DNA of 64,000 nucleotides from Bacteroidota bacterium (GCA_023417935.1 JAEZDY010000026.1:1-64000); one strand, 5' to 3'; shown: positions 6,954-16,258, counted from the first letter of the stretch. Program-made: numbers and translations. The notes: generated from the sequence alone by a model not told the origin.

Positions 6954-9900
6954 CTAGTACCTAATGATAAGTTTCTCATCCCAGGTACCATCAACGCTGA
7001 TAACTCTGAAGATATAGAAGCCTGAAGGTAGTTTGCCGCTATTAATTGCCCATTCAGTGCCTGATGTTAATTTTTGGCTATGAACAACTTTGCCACTTGT
7101 TGAGAGAATCTGAATCTCAGGATTTCTTAGCTGTACTTCAGAGTTTAACCTGAAATGGCTGTTTCCCGGATTCGGATAAATGCTCAGGCCGCTTAGTGCA
7201 GGAAGATCGGTATCGATTACACCAATGGTAGGTGATACATAGATATTGTCGATAAACAAGTTGTTACCGCGACGATGCACAGTTTCAAACATGATTTTCA
7301 CATTGTTATTTCCAACCCATTGTGAGATGTCAATAACGTTACAAACAGGTTGCCCGGGCATGTTACACCAATCATCAGCACCAGGAGTGATCTCTACAAT
7401 TGATACCGGGTAAGTTTCAAAGATGCCGGTTCCGTCTTCGCCAAACTCTGTTACTTTGGTCCATGTAGCACCGCAGTCAGTAGAGATATAGATTAGAAGC
7501 GAGTCGGTAATCTGGGCGTACCGCCTTATATATGAATGCTCAAAGCCCAGGTATGCAGTGTTGTAACCATCAAGATTCATTGGTGGCGATATAAGCTGGT
7601 CACGACGACCCGGAGCTACATTGTAATTAAAGAAGTTCATCCTAATGGCATTATTTGGAGTTGAATCTGTTGCAAAGCTGAATAAATCCCATGTTACATT
7701 ACCATCAGGGTTTATTACTTCCCAGCCTCTTGGCTGAAGTTCACCATTCTCCCAGTCTTCAGTGAAAGGCAGTGCCATACCACCAACCACTACGTAATCA
7801 ACCATGGTAGTAGTAGTGCTTCCATTTACGTTTGTGGCGGTGAGAGAAACGGTGTAACTGTTGTCGCCTGTGAATAAAACAACAGGATTTTCTGACTGTG
7901 CATTTGTTCCTTCCTGAAACTCAACATTTGATGGGTCAAATGTCCATTGCCATGACACCGGACAGAATTCGCTGTTATCATAGAAATAAACTGTTGCTGA
8001 ATCGCCTGAGCAGAATGCATGCAGGGTTGATGAGAAAGCGGCAACAGGTAATAGTGTAGCACTTGCATTAACGTATGCTTCTTTGGTAATTGTATCAGTA
8101 CCGGCAGGATTTGAAACAATAAGTGTTACATCATAAGTACCTGCCTGTGAATATACAATTCCCTGAGGATTTTGCTCGTTAGATGTTGCAGGAGTTCCAC
8201 CTTCAAAATGCCATTGCCATTCGAACGGAATACCTACTGAAAGATCTTTGAAATTAATTGGGCATCCTATTGGAAATTCAACCTGATCAGCAACAAAATC
8301 AGCTGAAGGGTTTGTATAATGCATTGGAGTTTCCCATAAACCACGACCATAAGTTGCTGCGCGCATAACGTCATACTGTGGTCCGGCTTCATCATAGTAA
8401 ATTTCGAGCTCTGTTACCCTTCCTGCTGCAGGAAAGCCATCAGAGTATGATATCCACTCAGGATTAAATTGATCGCGGTAAAACACGCCTATATCAGTTC
8501 CAAGGTATAGTCCTTCAGGACTGTTACGATAGTATACGATAGTATTCATCTGCACATCAGGCAGGTTGTTTGTTAATTCAGTCCATGAAACACCTCTGTC
8601 AGCCGATCTGAACACTCTGTTCTGCTGAACGATGTAAACGATATTTTCATCTACCGGACTGGTTTCAATTGCAGTAATTGTGTTACCAGAAGGCAGTGAT
8701 CCTGACAGTGTGGTCCATTCAACACTGGTTGCCTTTGCATTGTCAGTGCGGAACAGCTTATTTGAGCTGGAAGCATATAAAATGTTGGTGTTTGCGTATG
8801 ATTGCCTGAGTTGGTGGAAATCGTTCATGTTCATGCTTGAAATCTTAACGAACTGAACACTGCCGGGATTAGAAGCTTTAATGTTTGTGCTTCTCCAGAT
8901 ATTATCATAACCTACAAACATTGTATTTCCGTCGAAATGGTCAACTATAAAAGGAGTTACCCATGCGCCGCTTTCAGTAATGCCATTAACACCTTCACCA
9001 GCTATCTGTCCGGTTCCCTGATGATTAAAATTCCTGTAGATACTTCCGTAATATACAGTTGAATATGAATAAGCTTCATTAGTTGGGTCATAGGCACATT
9101 CCATACCATCACCACCACCAACACTTACCCATTCGGTGCCTGTGTAACTTGATGTACCATTGTCCTGATATCCGTTGATAACGTAATCCTTAAAGGTGGC
9201 ACTTTGTCCGATCTTATATGCCTGGCTGATTACAAGGCCATTACTGATTTCAGTCCATGATGATCCGCCATTGGCAGTCCAGTATATACCACCGTCATTA
9301 CCAGCATAAAGCCTGTTGTTAAGAGGGTTATACTCTAAAACGTGAAGGTCGGCATGCACTGAAGGTACACCGCATCCACCATACCAGTGTGAGTTGATAG
9401 CCCATGTTTGTCCGCCGTTGGTTGATTTGAAACAGTTAACACCGCCACCATAAATAATATTTGCATTTGTAGGATCAGCAGCCATATCAAGGTCGTACCA
9501 TGCTTGTCCACCTGAACCACCGTTGCAGTCCCAGCTCATGATGTTAGGTGATGTTGATTGAACGGTAAATGACAGGCCACTGTCGTTTGATCGGTAAAGA
9601 CCTTTGAAAGATTCACTGTTTGTGATAAAGAAATATACAACGGAAGGGTCAGCAGGTGAAACTGCAATAGCACCACGGTAACCACCAGGTACACCATTTG
9701 ATACTTGAGTAAAGGTCACGGCATTGTCAGTTGACCTGTAGAAATTACCTGATGAGGCTGCATAAACTGTATTTGGATCGCCCGGCTTCAGCACAACATC
9801 TTTGAAGTTGCCAACAATGGTTCTTGTCCAGGTAGTACCTGCATTTATACTACGGTAAATACCGCCACCTGTTGCTGCAATAAGAATGTTATTATCATTT

Positions 9901-10613
9901 GGATGCATAATAAGGCGGCTGACAGTGCTTTGTTCCATTCCCAGATTTACCGGTTGAAAGGTCATTCCGCCATCCAGACTTTTCCATACACCGTTACCGG
10001 GAGCATCGCCTGCATCACGATCACCTGTGCCGATATAAACTACATCAGGATTAACATGGTCAACAATAACTGCTGATACACCGAGTGTTGGCAGATTATC
10101 AGTATAACTTTGCCAGGTATTTCCACCATCGTGGGTAAACCACAAACCACCTGCGGGTGCACCAACATAAATCTTGTTGGCATCAGTAGGATGGAAGCCA
10201 ATGGCGTTTACCCTGCCCAGTCCCCTGTAACCGTTGTATCCGGAAGGAACAGTAACAGGTCCTAATGATGTCCAGTTTCCTGCAGTTGTATTCTGACTAT
10301 TTTTAAGTTTTAGTGATTGGAGAGCCGACATTTCACGATAAGGTGAAGGTTTGGTACCATCGGGCGATACCCGTTGACCCATCCAGTATTCCCATCTTTT
10401 AAACAATTTATATCCGCTTCCTTTTTCAACTTCGCGGCCTTCCCAATAATCGTAGAATGCTTTTTGTGTTTCGTAGAAGTTAGCGTCAGGGTCCTGCATC
10501 ATATCAATCCAGTGAGGGTAGGTTTTGTAATTTTGGTTATCTACCTGACCCTGTGCACTGTTAATGGTGATAAATAAAGCAAAGAACAAGGCTAATCTTG
10601 TAAAGTTTCTCAT
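6954..10613 (-). CDS. Secreted beta-propeller (BNR/sortilin-like) protein with PKD and T9SS sorting domains
   Basis: The 1219-residue protein has a signal peptide (MRNFTRLALFFALFITINSAQG). Residues about 25-100 form a charged lead region (FYDYWEGREVEKGSGYKLFKRW). From about 110 to 760 there are many BNR/sortilin-type blades with the motif S.DGG.TW (for example THDGGNTWQ, KSTNGGQTW, RSADRGVSWTEL). Two PKD-like domains follow (WQWHFEGG and WQWTFDPS). Next comes a domain resembling the choice-of-anchor J type (FTEDWENG, about 970-1130). The last 80 residues are a type A T9SS sorting domain (IYPNPGN...GFYIFRV...KLIIRY). It should be exported and anchored at, or released from, the cell surface. 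Substrate is unknown and catalytic residues cannot be assigned. It is a monocistron with its own terminator. Confidence 0.88.
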   Translation of the reverse strand: MRNFTRLALFFALFITINSAQGQVDNQNYKTYPHWIDMMQDPDANFYETQKAFYDYWEGREVEKGSGYKLFKRWEYWMGQRVSPDGTKPSPYREMSALQSLKLKNSQNTTAGNWTSLGPVTVPSGYNGYRGLGRVNAIGFHPTDANKIYVGAPAGGLWFTHDGGNTWQSYTDNLPTLGVSAVIVDHVNPDVVYIGTGDRDAGDAPGNGVWKSLDGGMTFQPVNLGMEQSTVSRLIMHPNDNNILIAATGGGIYRSINAGTTWTRTIVGNFKDVVLKPGDPNTVYAASSGNFYRSTDNAVTFTQVSNGVPGGYRGAIAVSPADPSVVYFFITNSESFKGLYRSNDSGLSFTVQSTSPNIMSWDCNGGSGGQAWYDLDMAADPTNANIIYGGGVNCFKSTNGGQTWAINSHWYGGCGVPSVHADLHVLEYNPLNNRLYAGNDGGIYWTANGGSSWTEISNGLVISQAYKIGQSATFKDYVINGYQDNGTSSYTGTEWVSVGGGDGMECAYDPTNEAYSYSTVYYGSIYRNFNHQGTGQIAGEGVNGITESGAWVTPFIVDHFDGNTMFVGYDNIWRSTNIKASNPGSVQFVKISSMNMNDFHQLRQSYANTNILYASSSNKLFRTDNAKATSVEWTTLSGSLPSGNTITAIETSPVDENIVYIVQQNRVFRSADRGVSWTELTNNLPDVQMNTIVYYRNSPEGLYLGTDIGVFYRDQFNPEWISYSDGFPAAGRVTELEIYYDEAGPQYDVMRAATYGRGLWETPMHYTNPSADFVADQVEFPIGCPINFKDLSVGIPFEWQWHFEGGTPATSNEQNPQGIVYSQAGTYDVTLIVSNPAGTDTITKEAYVNASATLLPVAAFSSTLHAFCSGDSATVYFYDNSEFCPVSWQWTFDPSNVEFQEGTNAQSENPVVLFTGDNSYTVSLTATNVNGSTTTTMVDYVVVGGMALPFTEDWENGELQPRGWEVINPDGNVTWDLFSFATDSTPNNAIRMNFFNYNVAPGRRDQLISPPMNLDGYNTAYLGFEHSYIRRYAQITDSLLIYISTDCGATWTKVTEFGEDGTGIFETYPVSIVEITPGADDWCNMPGQPVCNVIDISQWVGNNNVKIMFETVHRRGNNLFIDNIYVSPTIGVIDTDLPALSGLSIYPNPGNSHFRLNSEVQLRNPEIQILSTSGKVVHSQKLTSGTEWAINSGKLPSGFYIFRVISVDGTWDEKLIIRY

Positions 10614-10645
10614 CGTGTTAGGTTATAGTTTTATTTTCTAAGTTA

Positions 10646-10653
10646 CAAAAATA
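10646..10653 (-). promoter_or_regulatory. -7 element (TATTTTTG) of the 1219-residue protein gene
   Basis: Read on the minus strand, TATTTTTG matches TAnnTTTG, 32 bp upstream of the start codon at 10613. The -33 box is not evident. Confidence 0.45.
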
Positions 10654-10695
10654 ATTTTTTTAGTCATAACTTCGGTAGTTATGCATAAGATAAAA

Positions 10696-10734
10696 TGAAG
10701 AAAAGGAGAAATGTTTCGTCATTTCTCCTTTTTT
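10696..10734 (-). terminator. Hairpin ending the cytochrome bd operon
   Basis: AAAGGAGAAATG/CATTTCTCCTTT is a perfect 12-bp stem, 20 bases past the stop codon of the small ORF at 10755. The tail on the plus strand is T-rich; on the minus strand it is TTCTTCATTTT. It therefore may work in both directions. The minus-strand reading fits the gene layout. Confidence 0.65.
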
Positions 10735-10754
10735 ATATTCATTTGTCCATGAAC

Positions 10755-10892
10755 TTATGGCCTGGTATCTTCTCCTTCAGGGTCTTTCCTGATTTGATTG
10801 TCAAGCCTGTTTATGAAAAACAAGCTCAGATAATAGGACAGGGCAATCATTGCCGGCCAGGCAAGAAGCCATAATATTTTATCTATATACAT
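10755..10892 (-). CDS. Small one-helix membrane protein, candidate cytochrome bd accessory subunit (CydX-like position)
   Basis: This 45-residue ORF begins MYIDKILWLLAW and ends GEDTRP. Residues about 4-27 form one membrane helix rich in W, L, I and Y; a charged tail with R, D and E follows. An alternative start six bases upstream (10898) would add MI. It starts 18 bases past the cydB stop codon and precedes the operon hairpin. CydX, a small one-helix subunit of cytochrome bd, occupies this position after cydB in Proteobacteria. Sequence similarity to CydX cannot be shown by eye beyond the W..AW pattern, so the role is inferred from size, topology and position. Confidence 0.62.
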   Translation of the reverse strand: MYIDKILWLLAWPAMIALSYYLSLFFINRLDNQIRKDPEGEDTRP

Positions 10893-10910
10893 GATCATCA
10901 GGTTTTAAGA

Positions 10911-12068
10911 TTAGTAAACATGCGTGTTATCTTCATTCAGATCCTCAATGGCCATCTGCTTTTTGTTTAGCGACTTCCACACCCAGTAAATATATGCTAT
11001 AACAACTGGCACGAACAATGATACATAACTCATGGCAGTTAGTGTATAATGACTTGACGAACTATTGCTAATTGTAAGGGAGTTTTGAATGTTATAGGTT
11101 GAGGGATAATATGCCGTGTTATTAAACCCTGCGACAAGGAAAAGTGCAAAAACGGTGAGCATAGTACCTGCACCGGCAAACCATATTCCTTTGTTGTTTC
11201 TATAAAACATAAAGCTTATCATGCCTAAAAGTACCAGAACCACACCTGTAAGGAAGATGAATGAAACTACCGGCATTTCAAGGAAATTGTGCAGGTATTT
11301 GAAGGGTTCCATACTCACAATACCGGTTTGGGGGTCAACAGCAAAGCCATCTTTCACGAGTAAGCCTCCAATGAATGAGAGGAAGAAAACAAGGAACGGA
11401 ATGCCGTTATACCACATCTGTTTAAGCGCTCTATCAAAAATAGTGGAGCTTTTTACACTATTGACGATATAAAGTATGCCAAGCACTCTTGCCAGAAAGA
11501 ACACTGATAGTCCGAGGGCTACATTATGCCAGTTTAAAACTGCTTCAAGCCCATGGAAAGGAGTTTCCCATCGTGAAATAGCTGAATCATAAATCACACT
11601 GATATTTGCTTTTTCAACTGAGAACATGCTGCCATTGAAGAAAGTTCCTACTGCTGTTCCAATAAGTATTGTTCCTAATGCTCCATTGATGAACAGCATA
11701 GTTTCAAAAGTCCTTTTGCCAAATACATTGGAAGGTTTTTTTCGGTATTCATACGATACAGCCTGAATGATAAAAGCAAACAAAATTGCCATCCACACCC
11801 AATAGGCACCACCAAAACTGGTTGAATAGAATAATGGGAAAGATGCAAAGAAGGCACCACCAAAAGTAACCAGGGTAGTGAAGGTAAGTTCCCATTTATG
11901 ACCAAGTGAATTGATAATAAGGCTGCGGTCATCTTCTGTTTTGCCTAGTGAATATAGGAGAGTTTGCCCGCCCTGCACAAACATCAGGAATACCAGTGCA
12001 CTTGCGAGGATTGAAATAATGATCCACCAATACTGTTGAAGGGCTAATAGTGATAAGTTTTCAAACAT
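10911..12068 (-). CDS. cydB: Cytochrome bd ubiquinol/menaquinol oxidase subunit II
   Basis: CydB is the heme-free partner of CydA in the cytochrome bd oxidase of the inner membrane, which reduces oxygen to water with quinol electrons at high oxygen affinity. The 385-residue protein has about eight membrane segments and the N-terminal pattern YWWIIISILASALVFLMFVQGGQT typical of the family, where W, G and Q are conserved. It lies 13 bases after cydA and 18 before the small one-helix ORF. Length is normal. The order DUF4492-cydA-cydB is the usual Bacteroidota arrangement. Confidence 0.93.
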   Translation of the reverse strand: MFENLSLLALQQYWWIIISILASALVFLMFVQGGQTLLYSLGKTEDDRSLIINSLGHKWELTFTTLVTFGGAFFASFPLFYSTSFGGAYWVWMAILFAFIIQAVSYEYRKKPSNVFGKRTFETMLFINGALGTILIGTAVGTFFNGSMFSVEKANISVIYDSAISRWETPFHGLEAVLNWHNVALGLSVFFLARVLGILYIVNSVKSSTIFDRALKQMWYNGIPFLVFFLSFIGGLLVKDGFAVDPQTGIVSMEPFKYLHNFLEMPVVSFIFLTGVVLVLLGMISFMFYRNNKGIWFAGAGTMLTVFALFLVAGFNNTAYYPSTYNIQNSLTISNSSSSHYTLTAMSYVSLFVPVVIAYIYWVWKSLNKKQMAIEDLNEDNTHVY

Positions 12069-12081
12069 TTTTACGTCCTCC

Positions 12082-13698
12082 TTATTGGTTAATGAATTTA
12101 TCAGTTTCTCCGGTATCAGCTAATTCTTCTTCCATCAAAAGTTCTTTTCCTTCAGTTAAAGGTTTAGGACCAGTTTTGATAGTTCTAAACATAATACTTA
12201 ACTCAGCTATTAAGAGTGAGGTAAATATAATTGCAAAGAGTATGAATGTGGTGATTACGGCATTGGCATCAAGTTTTGATACAGCAGTCATTGTAGGCAT
12301 TAAATCCTGTATTACCCATGGTTGGCGTCCCATTTCAGCAGTTACCCAGCCTGATTGTGAAGCTAAATATGCAAGGGGAACGTTAATAATTGATACTACA
12401 AGCCAGAACTTTGAGCCGGTTAGCTTGCTCTTGTATACGAGCAATAAAGCTATTCCAAAGAACATCATAAACCACATTCCAAGCGCTACCATGATATGGA
12501 AGCTGTAGAATGTTATGGGCATACTTGGTACAAGTTTATTAGGATTGTCGATGAAATAGCCGTAACCGAAGTATTCAAAGTTTTTATCCAGAATTTCACG
12601 TGCTTCAGCCAACTTTACATCATTGCCTTGTTCCTTCGCTAATTTATATTCCGCCAGAGCATCAATGGCAAGTTTACCCCGTGCTATTTTTTCTGCTGCT
12701 GACATGATACCATGCTCTGCATTGCCTTCCATAAGGTCCTTAATGCCAGGAATAAAAGCATTGAAATCAGAGAAAGCCATGTAAGAAAGGAAGTTAGGAA
12801 TTTCTATTTTAAATGCAAAGTCTTTGATGTTCTCGTTTTCAGGATCTTCGGGTGTTGTTGAAACGATACCAATTGCAACCAATGGAGCTCCACGCTGACC
12901 AACATTAAGACCTTCAAAAGCAGCGAATTTCATTGGTTGGTTTTTGGCTATAACCTTAGCACTGTAATCGCCCGTGAGGATAGTGAAAAGTGAGGTGACA
13001 AGTCCGAATACTGCTGCAATCACAATACTTCTTTTGGCAAATACAAGGTGGCGTTTTTTCAGCAGAAACCATGCACTGATACCAATAACAACAATAGCTG
13101 CCAGTGTGTAAGATGAAGATATTGTATGTGTGAACTTACTGATTGCCATAGGGGAGAGGAGTACTTCCCAGAAGTCAACCATTTCATTTCTTGCTGTATC
13201 AGGATTAAATTTCATTCCCACAGGCATTTGCATCCAGGCATTAGCTACAAGTATCCATAAAGCAGAAAGGCTGGCACCAAAGGCTACAAGCCATGTTGAG
13301 AACAGGTGCATCTTCTTACTCACCTTAGTCCAGCCGAAAAACATTATGGCAATGAAAGTTGATTCAAGGAAGAATGCCAGGATACCTTCTATTGCAAGCG
13401 GAGCGCCAAAAATATCACCTACAAACCATGAGTAATTTGACCAGTTAGTGCCAAATTCAAATTCGAGGATTATGCCTGTGGCAACACCAATAGCGAAATT
13501 AATTCCAAAGATTGTCATCCAGAATTTGGTTATACGCTTCCATTCCGGATCACCATTTCTAACATAAATGGTTTCCATTATTGCAATAATGAAGCCTAGT
13601 CCCAGGGTCAATGGGACAAATATCCAGTGATACATTGCTGTAAGCGCAAACTGCCCGCGCGACCAGTCGATCAGTGAATAGTCAAAAGAATCTATCAT
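12082..13698 (-). CDS. cydA: Cytochrome bd ubiquinol/menaquinol oxidase subunit I
   Basis: CydA carries hemes b558, b595 and d and the quinol site. The 538-residue protein shows the heme b595 ligand histidine in AMYHWIF (residue 24), the conserved acidic pair in FGAPLAIEGILAFFLEST, the heme b558 histidine in KFTHTISSSY and the GRQPW motif (about residue 455) close to the quinol site. The hydrophilic Q-loop region between about residues 250 and 375 is long, which resembles the long-loop class. It acts with CydB downstream and is preceded by a DUF4492 gene three bases away. Confidence 0.95.
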   Translation of the reverse strand: MIDSFDYSLIDWSRGQFALTAMYHWIFVPLTLGLGFIIAIMETIYVRNGDPEWKRITKFWMTIFGINFAIGVATGIILEFEFGTNWSNYSWFVGDIFGAPLAIEGILAFFLESTFIAIMFFGWTKVSKKMHLFSTWLVAFGASLSALWILVANAWMQMPVGMKFNPDTARNEMVDFWEVLLSPMAISKFTHTISSSYTLAAIVVIGISAWFLLKKRHLVFAKRSIVIAAVFGLVTSLFTILTGDYSAKVIAKNQPMKFAAFEGLNVGQRGAPLVAIGIVSTTPEDPENENIKDFAFKIEIPNFLSYMAFSDFNAFIPGIKDLMEGNAEHGIMSAAEKIARGKLAIDALAEYKLAKEQGNDVKLAEAREILDKNFEYFGYGYFIDNPNKLVPSMPITFYSFHIMVALGMWFMMFFGIALLLVYKSKLTGSKFWLVVSIINVPLAYLASQSGWVTAEMGRQPWVIQDLMPTMTAVSKLDANAVITTFILFAIIFTSLLIAELSIMFRTIKTGPKPLTEGKELLMEEELADTGETDKFINQ

Positions 13699-13701
13699 AC
13701 T

Positions 13702-13917
13702 CTATTTTTTTGGTGTGGTTAGTCGTTCAATTACGTAATTGCTACGTTCTTCATCGCTGTTGAAATTTGTTTTCAGGAAATTAGGAAAGAAAAACAGTTT
13801 CAGGATTGCAAACATGATAAAGAGCTTAATAATGATAATTGCCCATAGCGTCTTACCAATTGTCATGCTTTTAAAACCCTCATAATAAAACCTGAAAACC
13901 TTTTTGAGGATGCCCAT
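13702..13917 (-). CDS. DUF4492 small membrane protein of the cytochrome bd operon
   Basis: This 71-residue protein has one membrane helix (about residues 23-45, WAIIIIKLFIMFAILKLFFF) after an amphipathic, positively charged start (ILKKVFRFYYEGFKSMTIGKT). It matches the DUF4492 family, which is found in Bacteroidota next to cydA. Three bases separate its stop codon from the cydA start, so it is the first gene of the operon. Its role is unproven; cytochrome bd assembly or a regulatory subunit role is a reasonable inference. Confidence 0.85.
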   Translation of the reverse strand: MGILKKVFRFYYEGFKSMTIGKTLWAIIIIKLFIMFAILKLFFFPNFLKTNFNSDEERSNYVIERLTTPKK

Positions 13918-14195
13918 ACAAATTATACTACTTAGTGCTCACCAAATATAGCAAGATATGGGGATAGAAAAGATAGTAATAATAATTTAAACAGAATTTA
14001 GAGTGTTTAATGGAGCTTATACTGAAAGTGAACAAACGTTTAACATTAGTGAGGCACTAAAATAAGTCAATTACCATCAAATCAATATGTTATAACTAAA
14101 GGTTGGAAAAATGTGGAAAATTCAATAGATAAAGGCTATTAACCTTGACTAACAATAACCATATCCAAAAACCGTCAGATAGAACAGAATAATGT

Positions 14196-14519
14196 CTATT
14201 CTTCCACTTTATATCCAAGTTTATTGATTGCCACGGCTAGTTCTTCACGGTTTACTTTGGTAGAATCATAAGTAACATTGGCAACTGCGTTGGTATGGCT
14301 TGCCTCAGCAGATACCACACCATCAATATCGGTAAGCGTTGATTCAATAGTATTTTCACATCCTTCACAAGTCATGCCTGATACATTCAATTCAAGTGTC
14401 CTGATATTTTCAACAGCAACGGGGGAGTTAGAAGTGCTATTTTCATTTGTTGAATCATTTGACCTGTTACATGATAAAAGAAGACATGTTAGGATGCTAA
14501 TGAGTAGATAAGTTTTCAT
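14196..14519 (-). CDS. Heavy-metal-associated (HMA) domain lipoprotein
   Basis: This 107-residue protein has a lipoprotein signal with the lipobox LLSC (cysteine 17). A spacer of S, N and T residues follows, then one HMA domain with the metal-binding motif GMTCEGC (cysteines 51 and 54). Such domains bind Cu(I) or other soft metals. A lipid-anchored periplasmic copper or mercury scavenger or chaperone is inferred. It is a single gene, divergent from the K+/H+ antiporter gene, with no P-type ATPase nearby. The 13918-14195 spacer upstream of DUF4492 shows nothing recognisable. Confidence 0.87.
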   Translation of the reverse strand: MKTYLLISILTCLLLSCNRSNDSTNENSTSNSPVAVENIRTLELNVSGMTCEGCENTIESTLTDIDGVVSAEASHTNAVANVTYDSTKVNREELAVAINKLGYKVEE

Positions 14520-14578
14520 AATGACGGTTTTAGTTTAACTAATTTAGTGAATAATACACCTGACAGTTCAAATTGTTG

Positions 14579-14586
14579 TAAATTTG
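14579..14586 (+). promoter_or_regulatory. -7 element (TAAATTTG) of the antiporter gene
   Basis: TAAATTTG matches TAnnTTTG and lies 36 bp before the ATG at 14623. No -33 box could be placed. Confidence 0.45.
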
Positions 14587-14622
14587 TAAGCATACCCCAA
14601 ATATAATAATATTCCACTGCTA

Positions 14623-16098
14623 ATGAACTTTTTTAATACTGAGAATTTAATACTAGTAGCCGCAGTTTTTCTTTTTTTAAGTATTATAGCAAGTAAGACT
14701 AGTGGGCGTCTTGGGGTACCATCACTGATCATCTTCCTCTTAATAGGTATGTTAGCAGGTGTTGATGGTATAGGTAAAATTCCGTTCAATGATTTTGAGG
14801 CAGTACAGAAGATAGGCACCATTGCTTTGATTTTTATTTTGTTTTCCGGTGGTCTCGACACAAAGGCTGAAAGTGTTGCACCAATAATGTGGAAAGGGGT
14901 AGTGCTTTCAACACTGGGAGTTGTGCTTACTGCTGGCGCAACAGGTTTGTTTGTATGGAAGTTCACCGATTTCTCACTGCTTGAAGGTTTATTGCTCGGT
15001 TCCATCATTTCCTCCACCGATGCGGCTGCAGTATTCTCAATATTAAGGTCAAAGAATATTGGGCTTCGTGGAAGAATACGGCCGCTGTTGGAGCTTGAAT
15101 CAGGAAGTAATGATCCAATGGCGTTCTTCCTTACAGTTTCCTTTATTCAGATTTTAAATATGGAACTTGTAGGCGTTTGGAATGTGGTACTGCAGTTTAT
15201 TATCCAGATGTCATTAGGATTCATTTATGGTTATATTCTGGGTAAAGCAAGTGTTTGGATCATTAATCGCATTAAGCTCGACTATGACGGCTTATATCCT
15301 GTACTGATAATGGCCATTGTGCTCTTCACATATTCTATTACAGCATTTGGCTATGGAAATGGATTCCTTGCAGTATATGTTATGGCGCTGGTGCTTGGCA
15401 ACAGCAGTTTCATACATAAAAAGAGCTTAACAAAGTTCTATGATGGTCAGGCATGGCTGATGCAGATCATCATGTTTATAGCACTTGGACTACTTGTTAA
15501 TCCACATGACATAGTTCCTGTTGTGGGTGTTGGATTGTTGGTTTCAATGTTCCTGATCTTTGTAGCAAGACCTTTGGGGGTTTTTGCCAGTCTGAGCTTT
15601 TTTGGTATGCGCATAAAAGAAATGACCTTCATTTCGTGGGTTGGGCTCAGGGGGGCTGTCCCAATTATCTTTGCTGCCATGGCAGTAAATGCAGGAATTG
15701 AGAAATCGTCGTTGATCTTTAACATTGTATTTTTTATCGTGATCACATCCGTTCTATTACAAGGCACCACTCTGATGGTAGTTGCCCGATGGCTCAAAGT
15801 TGATAAGCATGTAACTGCTGCCCGCCGGTATCCTCTTGAGCTTGAACTTACAGATGGTTTCAAAAATGAACTTGTGGAAATAAACATCCCCGCAGATTGT
15901 CCCCAGGCTAATAAGCGAATTGTAGAGATTGGCTTTCCGCGCAATTCTTTAATTGTAATGATCGAGCGAAATAAACAATATATTACTCCCAATGGAAACA
16001 CCATAATTAAGCCTGGTGATCACCTGCTTGTTATGACAAATAGCGCCCGCGATCTTCAGGCTATTAACGCATGTCTGCAAATAACAAAAACAACTTAA
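14623..16098 (+). CDS. Potassium/proton antiporter (NhaP2/CvrA type, CPA1) with TrkA-C domain
   Basis: The 491-residue inner-membrane protein has about twelve helices (residues 5-395) followed by a cytosolic RCK/TrkA-C domain (about 405-491, with GDHLLVMT near its end). Transport motifs of the CPA1 family are clear: SSTDAAAVFS near residue 130 and ELESGSNDPMA near 158, where the ND pair is in the ion path. It should exchange K+ (possibly Na+) for H+ to control pH and K+ level, with the TrkA-C domain sensing ligand or ions. It is a single gene with its own promoter element. Confidence 0.9.
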   Translation: MNFFNTENLILVAAVFLFLSIIASKTSGRLGVPSLIIFLLIGMLAGVDGIGKIPFNDFEAVQKIGTIALIFILFSGGLDTKAESVAPIMWKGVVLSTLGVVLTAGATGLFVWKFTDFSLLEGLLLGSIISSTDAAAVFSILRSKNIGLRGRIRPLLELESGSNDPMAFFLTVSFIQILNMELVGVWNVVLQFIIQMSLGFIYGYILGKASVWIINRIKLDYDGLYPVLIMAIVLFTYSITAFGYGNGFLAVYVMALVLGNSSFIHKKSLTKFYDGQAWLMQIIMFIALGLLVNPHDIVPVVGVGLLVSMFLIFVARPLGVFASLSFFGMRIKEMTFISWVGLRGAVPIIFAAMAVNAGIEKSSLIFNIVFFIVITSVLLQGTTLMVVARWLKVDKHVTAARRYPLELELTDGFKNELVEINIPADCPQANKRIVEIGFPRNSLIVMIERNKQYITPNGNTIIKPGDHLLVMTNSARDLQAINACLQITKTT

Positions 16099-16189
16099 TC
16101 CAAAACTGTAACTATTAGTATTAGTGTATGTTGCATTAATGCACCTCAACTTATAATACCCGCCTCTACGTATTTATACGTATAGATTT

Positions 16190-16219
16190 ATTACTTATTT
16201 CAATTGAAAAATAAGTAAT
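16190..16219. promoter_or_regulatory. Perfect 11-bp inverted repeat upstream of the orphan secreted protein
   Basis: ATTACTTATTT and AAATAAGTAAT are perfect inverted arms with an 8-base spacer. They end seven bases before the -33 box of the next promoter. This placement suits an operator for a dimeric regulator. An AT-rich terminator of the antiporter gene is an alternative, but no T-run follows. A second, smaller inverted pair TACGTA lies at 16168-16182. Confidence 0.5.
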
Positions 16220-16226
16220 TAAACGA

Positions 16227-16258
16227 ATTGTGCAGGGCATTTACACATAGTAATTTTG
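16227..16258 (+). promoter_or_regulatory. Promoter: ATTG -33 box and TAATTTTG -7 box
   Basis: ATTG at 16227-16230 and TAATTTTG at 16251-16258 are separated by 20 bases, close to the Bacteroidota TTTG-N19-21-TAnnTTTG consensus. Transcription would begin near 16265, which excludes the GTG at 16256 as start codon and supports the ATG at 16286. Confidence 0.6.

Noticed and set aside
9335..9520. Minus-strand reading frame inside the 1219-residue protein gene
   Set aside because: It is an alternate frame within a well-supported long gene, with no start context or recognisable protein.
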